The notes under the pieces were generated by a model. The model had not been told where the DNA came from. It did not search any database and saw nothing but the letters and a program-made list of their open reading frames with translations. From JAKQHY01 sp034429475 (GTDB lineage: Bacteria; Chloroflexota; Anaerolineae; B4-G1; SLSP01), in contig DAOUGD010000103.1 in the NCBI GenBank assembly GCA_034429475.1, positions 1 through 21,626 on the forward strand: a stretch of DNA of 21,626 nucleotides. The letters are read 5' to 3'. The translations under genes were made by a program, and so were the position numbers. Position 1 is the first letter of the stretch; each line of letters opens with the position of its first letter. Shown piece after piece: positions 6,522-14,493 of this stretch.

Positions 6522-8006
6522 ATGAGGATGGATAGGGTGAATACGAAGCGGTTTAAGAAATTCGTGATTCTGCACTCCAACGATATGCACGGCGATTTTA
6601 TGGCGGAGATGCAGGGCGCGCCAGGGAATTTGATCGGCGGGCTGGCGCTGCTTTCCGGCTACATCAACAGAGTCCGCCGGGAAGAACCCAATGTCCTGTA
6701 CACTATCTCCGGCGATATGCTTCAGGGATCGCTTATTGACCTCGAATCGCGCGGTGTGTCCACCATCGAGATTATGAATTATCTGGCCCCCGACGTGGTC
6801 ACGCTCGGCAATCACGAGTTGGACTATGGCCTGCCTCACCTGCTGTTCCTGGAAAAGATGGCGAATTTTCCCATCGTCAACGCCAATCTACACATCAAGA
6901 AATACCACAAGCGGCTGATGCAGCCCTACGTGATTATGCATGTGGACGGGTTCGATATCCTCTTTATCGGCATTATCACCGAGGACGCGCTCAACCAACT
7001 GCGGCTTGACAGCGACATTGCCACGTTCGTGGGGCTGGAAGATGCCGTGGCGGAGATCGGCAAAATTTGTAATGCATACAAGAATGAGGACATTGATCTG
7101 ACCATCCTGCTGACGCACATCGGGTTTGAGGCCGACAAACGGCTGGCCGCATTGCTCAAGCCGGAATGGGGGGTGGACCTCATCCTCGGCGGCCACTCGC
7201 ACACTATTCTGGAACAACCGGTGGAGGTCAATGGGATTCTGATCGCGCAGGCCGGCGTCGGCACGGATCAAATCGGGCGGTTTGACATCATCGTGGATGA
7301 TCAGACCAACGCTATCGTAGCCTGGAAATGGGAATTGCTCCCCATTCGCACCGGCGTGGCGGAGCCGGATAGCGGGTTGCAGGCGTTCATTGATTCGTAC
7401 CAGGAGAAGCTGGACAGCCGCAATCAGACCATCATCAGCCACTTGACCCGCAAGTTGACGCATCCGAGCCGCGACCAGGAGACCGAACTCGGCAATCTCT
7501 TTGCCGACATCCTGGCGCACTGCACGCACGCAGACATGGCGCTGGTCATCAGCGGTTCGCTGCGCGCGCCCGAATTGGGACCGCCCATCACGCTGGGTGA
7601 CCTCAAGTGCGTTTTCCCCTACGATGGGCCGGTGTACAAGGTGACGCTCACCGGGGCGCAGGTCAAGCAGATTTTCCGCTTCAACCTGGCGCCGGACGAG
7701 CGCCAGCGGCGCATCTTGCAGGTCAGCCGGAGCGTCCGGGTGGTGTACGACGACGCACAGCGCGACCTGGCAAGTTTGACCGTCCGCGGCGCGCCGGTGC
7801 AAGATGCGGCGCATTATACCGTCAGCCTGCAAGAATATTATTATAAAAATGCTCCCGTGCGCCTGGGACTTTCCATTGAGGAGCTTAACGCGGTTGCCCC
7901 AGCGCGCGTCGTCACCACGTCCGCGCAGGATGTGATCGAGGAACATCTGCGGATTCACCAGAAACTGACCAGTCAGGTCGAAGGACGCATTGTCATTCAA
8001 TCGTAA
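6522..8006 (+). CDS. 5'-nucleotidase/UshA-family metallophosphatase, no signal peptide
   Basis: 494 residues from ATG 6522. The N-terminal calcineurin-like metallophosphatase domain shows the dinuclear-metal residues: SNDMHGDF (Asp21, His23), SGDM (Asp65), GNHELD (96-101), LLTHIGF (His199) and GGHSHT (His225, His227). The C-terminal 5'-nucleotidase domain includes GNLFADIL, SGSLR and ITLGDLKCVFPYDGPVYK. Family members hydrolyse nucleoside monophosphates, 2',3'-cyclic nucleotides or UDP-sugars; the substrate cannot be read here. Most relatives are exported, but this one starts directly before the domain, so it looks cytosolic. The start is uncertain: TTG 6516, ATG 6522, ATG 6528 and GTG 6537 are in frame, none with an ideal ribosome site. 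An adenosine deaminase follows on the same strand. Confidence 0.9.
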   Translation: MRMDRVNTKRFKKFVILHSNDMHGDFMAEMQGAPGNLIGGLALLSGYINRVRREEPNVLYTISGDMLQGSLIDLESRGVSTIEIMNYLAPDVVTLGNHELDYGLPHLLFLEKMANFPIVNANLHIKKYHKRLMQPYVIMHVDGFDILFIGIITEDALNQLRLDSDIATFVGLEDAVAEIGKICNAYKNEDIDLTILLTHIGFEADKRLAALLKPEWGVDLILGGHSHTILEQPVEVNGILIAQAGVGTDQIGRFDIIVDDQTNAIVAWKWELLPIRTGVAEPDSGLQAFIDSYQEKLDSRNQTIISHLTRKLTHPSRDQETELGNLFADILAHCTHADMALVISGSLRAPELGPPITLGDLKCVFPYDGPVYKVTLTGAQVKQIFRFNLAPDERQRRILQVSRSVRVVYDDAQRDLASLTVRGAPVQDAAHYTVSLQEYYYKNAPVRLGLSIEELNAVAPARVVTTSAQDVIEEHLRIHQKLTSQVEGRIVIQS

Positions 8007-8023
8007 ACTCGTAGAAGAATTTT

Positions 8024-8086
8024 TCTCAACGGATTCAACGGAATTTAACGGATATTCTTCCGTTTAATCCGTTCAATCGGTTGAGA
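8024..8086. repeat. AACGGATT word element with imperfect hairpin
   Basis: Words CAACGGATTCAACGGAATTTAACGGA run rightward and are answered by TTCCGTTTAATCCGTTCAATCGGTTGAGA in inverted sense; outer ends TCTCAAC and GTTGAGA pair. It lies 17 bases after the nucleotidase stop. No T run follows, so it is not a typical intrinsic terminator. The left half recurs at 9219-9250, at the end of the adenosine deaminase gene. Confidence 0.8.
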
Positions 8087-8149
8087 CTATCTTCAAGGGA
8101 ATTACCCATTAACCGGCAGTTCACCAGCGGTTGGATGAAAATATCACCA

Positions 8150-8214
8150 GGGATTAGGGAGCGGGGATTAGGAATTGGGACGGCCCAATCCCTAATCCCC
8201 AATCCCCAATCACC
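8150..8214. repeat. GGGATTAGG word element with inverted half
   Basis: GGGATTAGGGAGCGGGGATTAGGAATTGGG (about 8150-8179) is followed after a 3-base spacer by the inverted words CCCAATCCCTAATCCCCAATCCCCAATC (8183-8210). Both halves are built from the word GGGATT(A/G)GG. It sits between the nucleotidase and the adenosine deaminase, ending about 8 bases before the deaminase ribosome site. Together with the element at 8024-8086 it accounts for much of the 229-base gap, where no gene is seen. Confidence 0.75.
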
Positions 8215-8235
8215 ATTTTCAAAGGAGAATTCATT

Positions 8236-9243
8236 ATGGACACTGTTACCCTACCGTGGCTTGCAGCCATCCCCAAAGTCGAACTTCACCTCCATCTGGA
8301 GGGCGCGATCCCGCTGGACGCGCTGTGGCAATTGGTGCAGAAATACGGCGGCGACCCGGACGTCCCCACGCCGGACGCGCTGAAACAGAAGTTCGTCTAC
8401 CGCGACTTCCCGCACTTCATCCAAACGTGGTATTGGAAGAACCAATTCTTAAAGAGCTACGAGGATTTCACCTTCGTCGCCGAGGCGGTGGCGCGCGATC
8501 TGGCCCGGCAGGCCATCGTCTACGCCGAAGTCTTCTATTCTCCGTGGGAACACGGGCTGAAGGGGTTGACGCCGCAAGGCATCACGGAGGCCGTGCGCGC
8601 GGGGTTGGCGCGGGTGGCGGGCGTCGAAGTCGCGCTGGTGGCCGACCTGGTGCGCGACGCCGGCCCGGCGGAGGCCGCGCGCACGCTGGAGCAAATTGCC
8701 GAGGTCAAGTCGCTGGGGGTGATCGGCATCGGCATTGGCGGATCGGAACAGGCGCACCCGCCGGAGCCGTTCGCGGCGGTCTACGCGCGCGCCCGCGAAT
8801 TGGGCTTCCACACCAGCGCGCACGCCGGGGAAGCCGCCGGCGCGGCGAGCGTCTGGGGCGCGCTGCGCGTCTTGCAGGCCGAGCGCATCGGCCACGGCGT
8901 CCGTTCGGAGGAGGACCCAGCCCTGCTCGATTATCTGGCCGAACACCAAGTTCCATTGGAAATGTGCCCGGTGTCCAATGTCTGCACTGCCGTCGTCCCG
9001 TCGTTGGAGGCGCACCCCATTCACCGCTACCTTGAGCGGGGTCTGCTCGTCACCGTCAGCACGGACGATCCCAAGATGTTCGGCAACGCGCTGGCCGAGG
9101 AGTACCTGCTGCTGCACCAACGCCTCGGCTTCACCCGCGCCGAGATCGCAACGCTTTTGCGCAACAGCATCCGCGCGTCGTGGGTGCCGGAAGCGCGGAA
9201 GCGGGAGATGCTGACCGATCTCAACGGATTGAACGGATTTTAA
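8236..9243 (+). CDS. add: Adenosine (or adenine) deaminase
   Basis: 335 residues, typical for the family. The ATG at 8236 follows AAAGGAG at 8-base spacing. Zinc and catalytic residues are visible: HLHLEG (His18, His20), HAGE (His196, Glu199), RIGHG (His220) and STDDP (Asp277, Asp278). The enzyme hydrolytically deaminates adenosine to inosine (or adenine to hypoxanthine) in the cytosol. The sequence leans to the bacterial Add group rather than the Aah1 adenine deaminases, but substrate choice is not certain. The upstream nucleotidase could supply adenosine. The last seven residues (LNGLNGF) and the TAA stop are encoded by a dispersed word repeat, so the native C-terminus appears replaced. Confidence 0.93.
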   Translation: MDTVTLPWLAAIPKVELHLHLEGAIPLDALWQLVQKYGGDPDVPTPDALKQKFVYRDFPHFIQTWYWKNQFLKSYEDFTFVAEAVARDLARQAIVYAEVFYSPWEHGLKGLTPQGITEAVRAGLARVAGVEVALVADLVRDAGPAEAARTLEQIAEVKSLGVIGIGIGGSEQAHPPEPFAAVYARARELGFHTSAHAGEAAGAASVWGALRVLQAERIGHGVRSEEDPALLDYLAEHQVPLEMCPVSNVCTAVVPSLEAHPIHRYLERGLLVTVSTDDPKMFGNALAEEYLLLHQRLGFTRAEIATLLRNSIRASWVPEARKREMLTDLNGLNGF

Positions 9244-9250
9244 CGGAAGA
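9219..9250 (+). repeat. AACGGATT word element overlapping the deaminase 3' end
   Basis: The 32 bases beginning TCTCAACGGATTGAACGG match the left half of the element at 8024-8052 at 27 of the first 29 positions, in direct orientation. Codons 329-335 and the stop of the deaminase lie inside. The gene is therefore bracketed by direct copies about 1.2 kb apart. Confidence 0.85.
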
Positions 9251-9255
9251 AATCT

Positions 9256-9298
9256 CACGCCAAGGCGCCAAGTTTTTATTTCTTTGCGCCTTTGCGTG
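9256..9298. repeat. CAAGGCGCCAAG hairpin element
   Basis: Arms CACGCCAAGGCGCCAAG (9256-9272) and CTTTGCGCCTTTGCGTG (9282-9298) match as inverted copies at 15 of 17 positions around a T/A-rich 9-base loop. The arms are tandem words of about 8 bases. It lies 12 bases after the deaminase stop and 14 bases before the methyltransferase ribosome site. From memory, GCGCAAAGGCGCAAAG-type words are dispersed in many environmental genomes. Confidence 0.85.
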
Positions 9299-9326
9299 AA
9301 ATTATTTAATCAGGAAGGAAACTCTA

Positions 9327-10181
9327 ATGAACTTAACCGACATTGTCAGACGCACGGCTGTCCCGGAACCCTGGGCCGAAGGGGAGAAAATCCCCTGGAA
9401 CGATCCCGATTTCAGCGCGCGGATGTTGCAGGAACATCTGTCGCAGGAACACGATGCGGCCAGCCGCCGCTTCGAGAAGATTGACCGGCACGTCGCCTGG
9501 ATTCATACGCATGGGCTGGGGGAGAAACCGTCTGCCATCCTCGACCTGGGCTGCGGGCCGGGGCTGTACGCCAGCCGGTTGGCGCGACGCGGGCATACGT
9601 GCGTGGGCATTGACTTCGGTCCGGCCTCCATCGCTTACGCGCGCGCACAGGCCGAACGCGAGGGGTTGGCGTGTACGTATCGGCTGGAGGACCTCCGCAC
9701 CGCCGATTTTGGCGCGTTCCACACCGACTATGACCTGGCGATGTTGATCTTCGGCGAGTTCAACGTCTTCAAGCCGGAGGACATCCGCCACATTTTGCGC
9801 AAGGCGCACGCAGTGTTGCGCCCCAGCGGGAAGTTGGTGTTGGAGCCGCACACGTTCGCCGCCGTGGAAAACGAAGGCCGCCGCCCACCAAGCTGGTATG
9901 CGACGCCGCACGGGTTATTTTCCGCGCAGCCCCACCTTGTTCTCACCGAGAACATCTGGGACGCGCAGCGCGCCATCGCTACCACGCGCCATTACATTGT
10001 GGACGCCGCAACCGGCGCGGTGACGCGCCACGCCGCGAGTATGCAGGCCTACACCGACGCGCAATACCGCGACTTGCTGGTTGAGTGCGGCTTCTCGGAC
10101 GTGACCTTCTACCCGTCGCTGACCGGCGAGCCGGAAAAGGATGCCGGTTACGGCCTGTTTGCCCTCACCGCGCGGCGGTGA
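9327..10181 (+). CDS. Class I SAM-dependent methyltransferase
   Basis: 284 residues. The ATG at 9327 follows AGGAAGGAA at about 6-base spacing. The Rossmann-fold SAM site is clear: motif I ILDLGCGPGLYASRLA (71-86), the acidic residue ending strand 2 (Asp96 in GIDFGPASI), a motif II-like YDLAMLIFGEFN, and post-motif LRKAHAVLRPSGKLVLEPHTF. The first 60 residues form a family-specific cap with no recognised substrate motif, so the methyl acceptor (small molecule more likely than nucleic acid) is unknown. It follows the deaminase on the same strand with its own ribosome site, after a hairpin element. Nothing in the context fixes its role. Confidence 0.9.
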   Translation: MNLTDIVRRTAVPEPWAEGEKIPWNDPDFSARMLQEHLSQEHDAASRRFEKIDRHVAWIHTHGLGEKPSAILDLGCGPGLYASRLARRGHTCVGIDFGPASIAYARAQAEREGLACTYRLEDLRTADFGAFHTDYDLAMLIFGEFNVFKPEDIRHILRKAHAVLRPSGKLVLEPHTFAAVENEGRRPPSWYATPHGLFSAQPHLVLTENIWDAQRAIATTRHYIVDAATGAVTRHAASMQAYTDAQYRDLLVECGFSDVTFYPSLTGEPEKDAGYGLFALTARR

Positions 10182-10201
10182 GCGTCTCAGGGAGAAATTT
10201 G

Positions 10202-10270
10202 GACGCAGATTCACGCGGATTCACGCAGATAATTTAAGAAGATCAGCGTTCATCAGCGTTGATCTGCGTC
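10202..10270. repeat. GACGCAGATTCACGC word element with hairpin
   Basis: GACGCAGATTCACGCGGATT and a further TCACGCAGAT unit (10202-10230) are answered by the inverted words GATCAGCGTTCATCAGCGTT and GATCTGCGTC (10241-10270). The outer ten bases, GACGCAGATT/GATCTGCGTC, pair at nine of ten. It starts 20 bases after the methyltransferase stop and ends 24 bases before the likely ribosome site of the next gene. Confidence 0.85.
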
Positions 10271-10306
10271 TCCTATCTTTTCACGGCTTACTCAGGAACG
10301 AGGCTT

Positions 10307-10990
10307 ATGCATACTGATTATGTGATGCGCCAGGTGTCACTCTTCGCGGAGATGTTGGTCCGCATTATGGGATTGAGACGGAAACGGGAGTACGCGGCCG
10401 CCGTAGACGCCATCGGCAACGCGCTGGATACGTTGTTGCGATTGCCGCCCGACGCCCTGCACACGTTTTCTACCGCCGAATTGTTCCAACGGCTCACGCT
10501 GGCCGAAACGGCGGCGGTCGGGCGCGAGAAATGCGTTTTCGTTGCCGCGCTGCTCAAAGAAACCGGCGACGTTTACGTTGAACAAGAGAAACTGGAGGAG
10601 GCCGCGCAGTTTTATCTGAAGGCGCTGCAACTGCGGCTGGAGCTGCACCTGTCGCTGCCGGATGAAGGGGGAATTCACGCGCCTTATACACCGGATGTGA
10701 CAGAGTTGTTGGACAAGTTCGATCTGACCACGCTGCCGCTGGACACTTACGGCCTGTTGATGTTGTACTACGAACAAATCGGCGCGTTCAGCAAGGCGGA
10801 GGACGTGCTATTCGAGATGCGCGATGCCGCCGCCGACCCGGCTACGCTTGCCGAGGTTGTGGACATGGGGAGCGCGTTTTACCGCCGCCTGCAACAGCAA
10901 AGCGATACGGCGCTCAGCGCCGGGAATTTGTCGCGGGACGAAGTCCAGGCTGGTTTGCGGGAACTCCAGGCCGAAGGGGGCGAGGGATAA
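10307..10990 (+). CDS. Helical TPR-like cytosolic protein (possibly DUF6483)
   Basis: 227 residues from ATG 10307, with GAGG just upstream. An in-frame TTG at 10259 was rejected because it lies inside the repeat element. The start DYVMRQVSLFAEMLVRIM resembles, from memory, the DUF6483 family. The middle has tetratricopeptide-like character (about 78-105: LKETGDVYVEQEKLEEAAQF, continuing YLKALQLR), a second helical pair near TYGLLMLYYEQIGAFSKAEDVLFEM, and an acidic, Gln-rich C-terminus. No enzyme motif, signal peptide or membrane helix is seen. Its TAA overlaps the ATG of the next gene by one base (TAATG), so the two are translationally coupled, suggesting a cytosolic partner of that membrane protein. 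Confidence 0.8.
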   Translation: MHTDYVMRQVSLFAEMLVRIMGLRRKREYAAAVDAIGNALDTLLRLPPDALHTFSTAELFQRLTLAETAAVGREKCVFVAALLKETGDVYVEQEKLEEAAQFYLKALQLRLELHLSLPDEGGIHAPYTPDVTELLDKFDLTTLPLDTYGLLMLYYEQIGAFSKAEDVLFEMRDAAADPATLAEVVDMGSAFYRRLQQQSDTALSAGNLSRDEVQAGLRELQAEGGEG

Positions 10991-11682
10991 TGGCCGATAA
11001 AAAACTCCCGTGGCTTCTCCATATTCCCTCCAGCGTGCTGGCGAAGGCGCTGTACGCCTGGCTGCCTATCGTGGCGTTGTGGGACTGGCCGCCGGTCATT
11101 TCGGGGCTGCTGTTGATCTACCTGGTCGTCTCCATGACATTGCTGCACATCCAGCAAGACCTCTGGCGGAAGCTGATCAAAACCAATGCACTGGATAGCG
11201 GCGAGTTCCTCTACGAGGAACGCCTGAAGCTGCCGCTGCGCCCACTGCTGCTCAATGGGCTGCTGGTGGTCGGCATCAGTATCCTCGTCGGCTATTTGCT
11301 GCGGGATCGGTTGATGCTGTCCGGCTTGCAGTGGGCCTTGTTGGTGCTTGGCGTCGTCTGCACCGAGCAGTTTCTCTTGTTGGTGTGGGCGCCGGATCGC
11401 TTCCTTATCACCGAAGGCGGGATTTGGGCATTGACGAGCACGCTCAAGATTTACGCCGGTTACGGTCAAATTGCCAGGGTGCAAGTCGCCCGCCCCTGCG
11501 CCCTGCCGCAACGCTACACCTATACCCTTTTCCCCATCCAAGTTCCGACGGCGGTGTTCTTATTGCCGGTAGAGAAAGAGGGGTTCGCGTGGTTCGCCAA
11601 AGAATTGCTGCTGATTCCCCAGGATGCGGAACGGCTGCTGGCGCAGTTCCCGCCCCATCTCATCCACGAGATCACGGACTAA
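10990..11682 (+). CDS. Four-helix membrane protein of unknown function
   Basis: 230 residues; the ATG shares its first base with the preceding stop and lies behind GAGGGAT. Two adjacent hydrophobic segments (about 17-32 and 35-54) and another pair (about 89-107 and 112-131) give a four-span protein. A short charged loop (about 60-85) and a C-terminal soluble domain (about 135-230) face the same side. That domain is strand-rich (RFLITEGGIWALTST, IARVQVARP, TYTLFPIQVPTAVFLLP), vaguely like bacterial PH domains attached to membrane hairpins, but I do not recognise the family. Tight spacing to the genes on both sides suggests one transcript. Confidence 0.78.
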   Translation: MADKKLPWLLHIPSSVLAKALYAWLPIVALWDWPPVISGLLLIYLVVSMTLLHIQQDLWRKLIKTNALDSGEFLYEERLKLPLRPLLLNGLLVVGISILVGYLLRDRLMLSGLQWALLVLGVVCTEQFLLLVWAPDRFLITEGGIWALTSTLKIYAGYGQIARVQVARPCALPQRYTYTLFPIQVPTAVFLLPVEKEGFAWFAKELLLIPQDAERLLAQFPPHLIHEITD

Positions 11683-11690
11683 AACCCCCT

Positions 11691-12980
11691 GTGTTAACCG
11701 TCGTCAACACCCTCAAAGCCCGCCTCAAGAATTTTGACTTTTACCTGGTACGCGGCGTCGCCCCCCATTACCGCAAGGGGATGGTGATGTTCTGGTGGTA
11801 TGGCTTCCTTATTGCCATCTCCGCCGCCTTCATTGACAACTACGTCACACTGTACGCGCTGGCCCTGGGCGCAACGAGCCTGCAAGTCGGCTATCTCTCG
11901 TCCGCTTCCAGCTTTATGGGGATGATCGCGCCGATTCCGGGGGCGCAGTGGGCGGCGCGTTGGGGCAAGCGCAAATCGGTGGTCGTTATCTCGTTTGCGC
12001 TGCGCCGGTTGATGGAGCTGCTCACCCTGATCGTCCCCTTCTTAGTTCCTGCCCAGACGGCGATTGTCCTCATCATTGTGCTGTTTGCCTTACGCGCCGG
12101 TTTCGGCAACCTGGGGACGCCGCCGTGGAGTTCGCTGGCCGCCGACCTGGTGCCGATTGAGTGGCGCGGGCGCTATTTCTCCGGGCGCAAGTCGCTGATG
12201 GCGGCGGCGTCGCTGTTGTGTGTGCCGCTGGCCGGCCAGATCATCGAGTGGTGGGGGCTGCCGCGCGGCTATCAGGTCGCCTTTATGACCTCCATTGCTT
12301 TCGGGATCGTCGCCGTGACGTTCTACGCCTTCATCCCCGAACCGCCCCTCAGCGCGGCGGCGCGCCGGGAGCAAAGCTTCAGCGTTTTTTGGCGCTCGCT
12401 GACCGAAAACCGGACGTTCTTGCTGTACACGCTCTTCTCGATGGTGTTTAACTTCGCCTGGCAGATCAGCGGGCCTTACTTCGGCGTCTACCAGGTCACG
12501 GAACTGGGCGCGACCCCGCAGATTGTTGGGTTCATCAGCACGGCAGGGGCGCTCACGCGAGTCTTCGGTCAGCAATACTTCGGCCGCGCCGTGGACAAGC
12601 GCGGCGCGCGCTGGGCGCTGGTGATGTCCTTGCTGTTCATCCCCATTCTGCCGTTTATGTGGTTCCCGATGACCAACGCCTGGCACGTTCTGTTCGTCAC
12701 CATCCCCAGTGGATTTCTGTGGGCCGGGTATGAGATCGCCAATTTCAACCTGCAACTGGAACTGCCAGTCCCGGAACGACGCACGCAGGCCATCGCCGCC
12801 TACACCACCTTGATCGGTCTGGCGAACATCCTGGGGCCGCTGGCCGGCGGCGCGCTCATTGAGACGTTGGGATACAAGTGGAACTTTGCCATTTCGGGCG
12901 TCGGGCGCCTGGTCGGCGGGCTGTTGCTGTGGGCCTTGCTCAAGCCGTTTGCGCGCCGCGCCGCGTCATCCCCCAATTAG
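11691..12980 (+). CDS. Major facilitator superfamily transporter
   Basis: 429 residues from a GTG 8 bases after the previous stop. No good ribosome site is seen, consistent with coupling; upstream in-frame sequence is antisense-free overlap with the previous gene and has no family similarity. Around twelve hydrophobic segments are visible in two halves. The loop between helices 2 and 3 reads GAQWAARWGKRKSVVV and that between 8 and 9 reads GRAVDKRGARWAL, degenerate versions of MFS motif A. WRGRYFSGRKS after helix 4-5 is typical of a group of bacterial MFS exporters. Substrate is unknown. The N-terminal 30 residues form a cytosolic amphipathic, basic tail (KARLKNFDFYLVRGVAPHYR). Confidence 0.9.
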   Translation: MLTVVNTLKARLKNFDFYLVRGVAPHYRKGMVMFWWYGFLIAISAAFIDNYVTLYALALGATSLQVGYLSSASSFMGMIAPIPGAQWAARWGKRKSVVVISFALRRLMELLTLIVPFLVPAQTAIVLIIVLFALRAGFGNLGTPPWSSLAADLVPIEWRGRYFSGRKSLMAAASLLCVPLAGQIIEWWGLPRGYQVAFMTSIAFGIVAVTFYAFIPEPPLSAAARREQSFSVFWRSLTENRTFLLYTLFSMVFNFAWQISGPYFGVYQVTELGATPQIVGFISTAGALTRVFGQQYFGRAVDKRGARWALVMSLLFIPILPFMWFPMTNAWHVLFVTIPSGFLWAGYEIANFNLQLELPVPERRTQAIAAYTTLIGLANILGPLAGGALIETLGYKWNFAISGVGRLVGGLLLWALLKPFARRAASSPN

Positions 12981-13044
12981 CAAATAGGTGTAAAATGAAC
13001 ATAGATACAAGTGGGAACTGAGCGGGGCAAGAGGACGTGTGGGT

Positions 13045-14418
13045 ATGGCGACAGGCACCATTCAAAGAACGATCACGCTGTTCAAGAGCGCGGTGGAAGG
13101 ATTTAACGCGACCATCTCGCTGATACAGTTGGAAAGACTGGCGATCATGGTCCATCGCGCCATGACCGCCCAGGCGCGCTCTTTTCACACCCCCGAACAC
13201 ATCTTCGAGCTGGCGGATGGCTCCAATCCCTTGCTGGCGCTGGCGGCGCTGTTCCACGACATTGTGTACTATCAAGTAGACGATGGCTTCGCTCCCGAAA
13301 TCCATGACATCCTGGCTCCTTACATTTTGGAAGAGGAAGACCGTCTGTCTATCCGCCCCGACATAGCCGATCCCCTGTTGATGCTGACGATGGCCGTCTT
13401 CGGCTTTGAACCTGGCCAGACGCTCTCGCCGATGCATGGGCTGAACGAATTCCTCAGCGCGGTGGTGATGAACAAAAAGCTGGAAGGCATCGTGGACGTC
13501 ACCGACTTGATCAAAACCACCGCCTGCATCGAAGCCACCATCCCCTTCCGGCGCAACGCGACGATTCAGGACAGCCCGCCCTACATCCTGGAACAGCGAC
13601 TCGACGCCATCAACGCCCAGCAGCACTGGGGGATGCCGCTCGAAGAAATCAGAGAGGCCGTCAAGTGGGCGGTGGTGTTTGCCAACAGAGATGTTTCCAA
13701 CTTCTCTGAAGAAGACACCGGAAAATTCCTGGACAACACCTGGAAATTGATCCCGGAAACCAACCCTTCCATGCGGCTGCGCGGCGTGTACTCGCTCCGC
13801 AGTTACCGTGAGGCCCTGCAAAAGATGGAAGGCTTCCTGCGCTTTCTGGATCCCGACGATATTTACGAATCCTACCGGGGCGCGCCCCCGCCGGGCGAGT
13901 ATCAACGCATGGTGGCCCTGGCCTTCCGCAACGTCTACACCGGCCGCGAATATCTGGGGATCAAGTTGCTCTCGGCGGCCATCGGAGAGGCGCTGGCGAA
14001 CATCACCGGCGGCGACGCGCCGGTGGCGTTGTTGCTGGGCGAAGTAGAGGGCAACGAAACCAGCGGCAGTCTGGAAGACCTGCTGCCGGACATTGAGGTT
14101 TCACCCCAGGCCAAAGTCGGTTCCACCCTTTTTGGGCTGCTGGCCTTTGGCCGTTCCAGCGCCTCCAGCTTCGATATGCAAAATTCGCCGCTGTCGCTAT
14201 TCATCTACAAATACCTGGGGAGCGATAACGTAAAGCTCTACCTCAACGTGGCCCGCGAGATGTTCGACGGCAACCTGACGTCGCGCGCCTTCCTGGATCA
14301 GCTCCCCGCCGGCCTGATCGTCCCGATTGCCAGAGCCTGCGCAGTGCTGGCGCTCACGCGCAGCGCGGCGCTGAATGAGTACGCCGCGTCCAGAGAACCG
14401 GAACTTGAAACCGGTTAG
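13045..14418 (+). CDS. HD-domain protein with long uncharacterised C-terminal region
   Basis: 457 residues from ATG 13045, behind AGAGGA at 9-base spacing; an in-frame GTG at 13039 is less likely. Residues about 30-78 look like an HD metal-dependent phosphohydrolase: RSFHTPEHIFEL (His48, His52) then LALAALFHDIVYY (His71-Asp72), similar to the YHN..H ... WFHDAVY pattern of COG4339-like proteins. The following 380 residues are largely helical and unrecognised, including PGEYQRMVALAFRNVYTGRE, a Gly/Ser-rich stretch near GSTLFGLLAFGRSS and no predicted membrane helix. The hydrolase substrate, if any, is unknown. It starts 64 bases after the MFS gene; TGTAAAAT at 12989-12996 could be a minus-10, but no matching minus-35 is evident. 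Confidence 0.75.
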   Translation: MATGTIQRTITLFKSAVEGFNATISLIQLERLAIMVHRAMTAQARSFHTPEHIFELADGSNPLLALAALFHDIVYYQVDDGFAPEIHDILAPYILEEEDRLSIRPDIADPLLMLTMAVFGFEPGQTLSPMHGLNEFLSAVVMNKKLEGIVDVTDLIKTTACIEATIPFRRNATIQDSPPYILEQRLDAINAQQHWGMPLEEIREAVKWAVVFANRDVSNFSEEDTGKFLDNTWKLIPETNPSMRLRGVYSLRSYREALQKMEGFLRFLDPDDIYESYRGAPPPGEYQRMVALAFRNVYTGREYLGIKLLSAAIGEALANITGGDAPVALLLGEVEGNETSGSLEDLLPDIEVSPQAKVGSTLFGLLAFGRSSASSFDMQNSPLSLFIYKYLGSDNVKLYLNVAREMFDGNLTSRAFLDQLPAGLIVPIARACAVLALTRSAALNEYAASREPELETG

Positions 14419-14493
14419 TCTTCCCCACCATGCGCCACCTCTGTTCAATATCTTACGAGAGCCTGGTCTCTCCAATCGAAAGGAATTCTCCCA

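Noticed and set aside
6888..8000. 370-codon minus-strand open frame opposite the nucleotidase
   Set aside because: Antisense shadow; the plus strand carries all metallophosphatase motifs.
8024..8086. Intrinsic terminator of the nucleotidase gene
   Set aside because: A hairpin is possible but it is long, imperfect and not followed by a T run; classed as a word element.
11331..11690. Upstream extension of the MFS transporter frame
   Set aside because: It overlaps the preceding membrane-protein gene in another frame and lacks transporter similarity.
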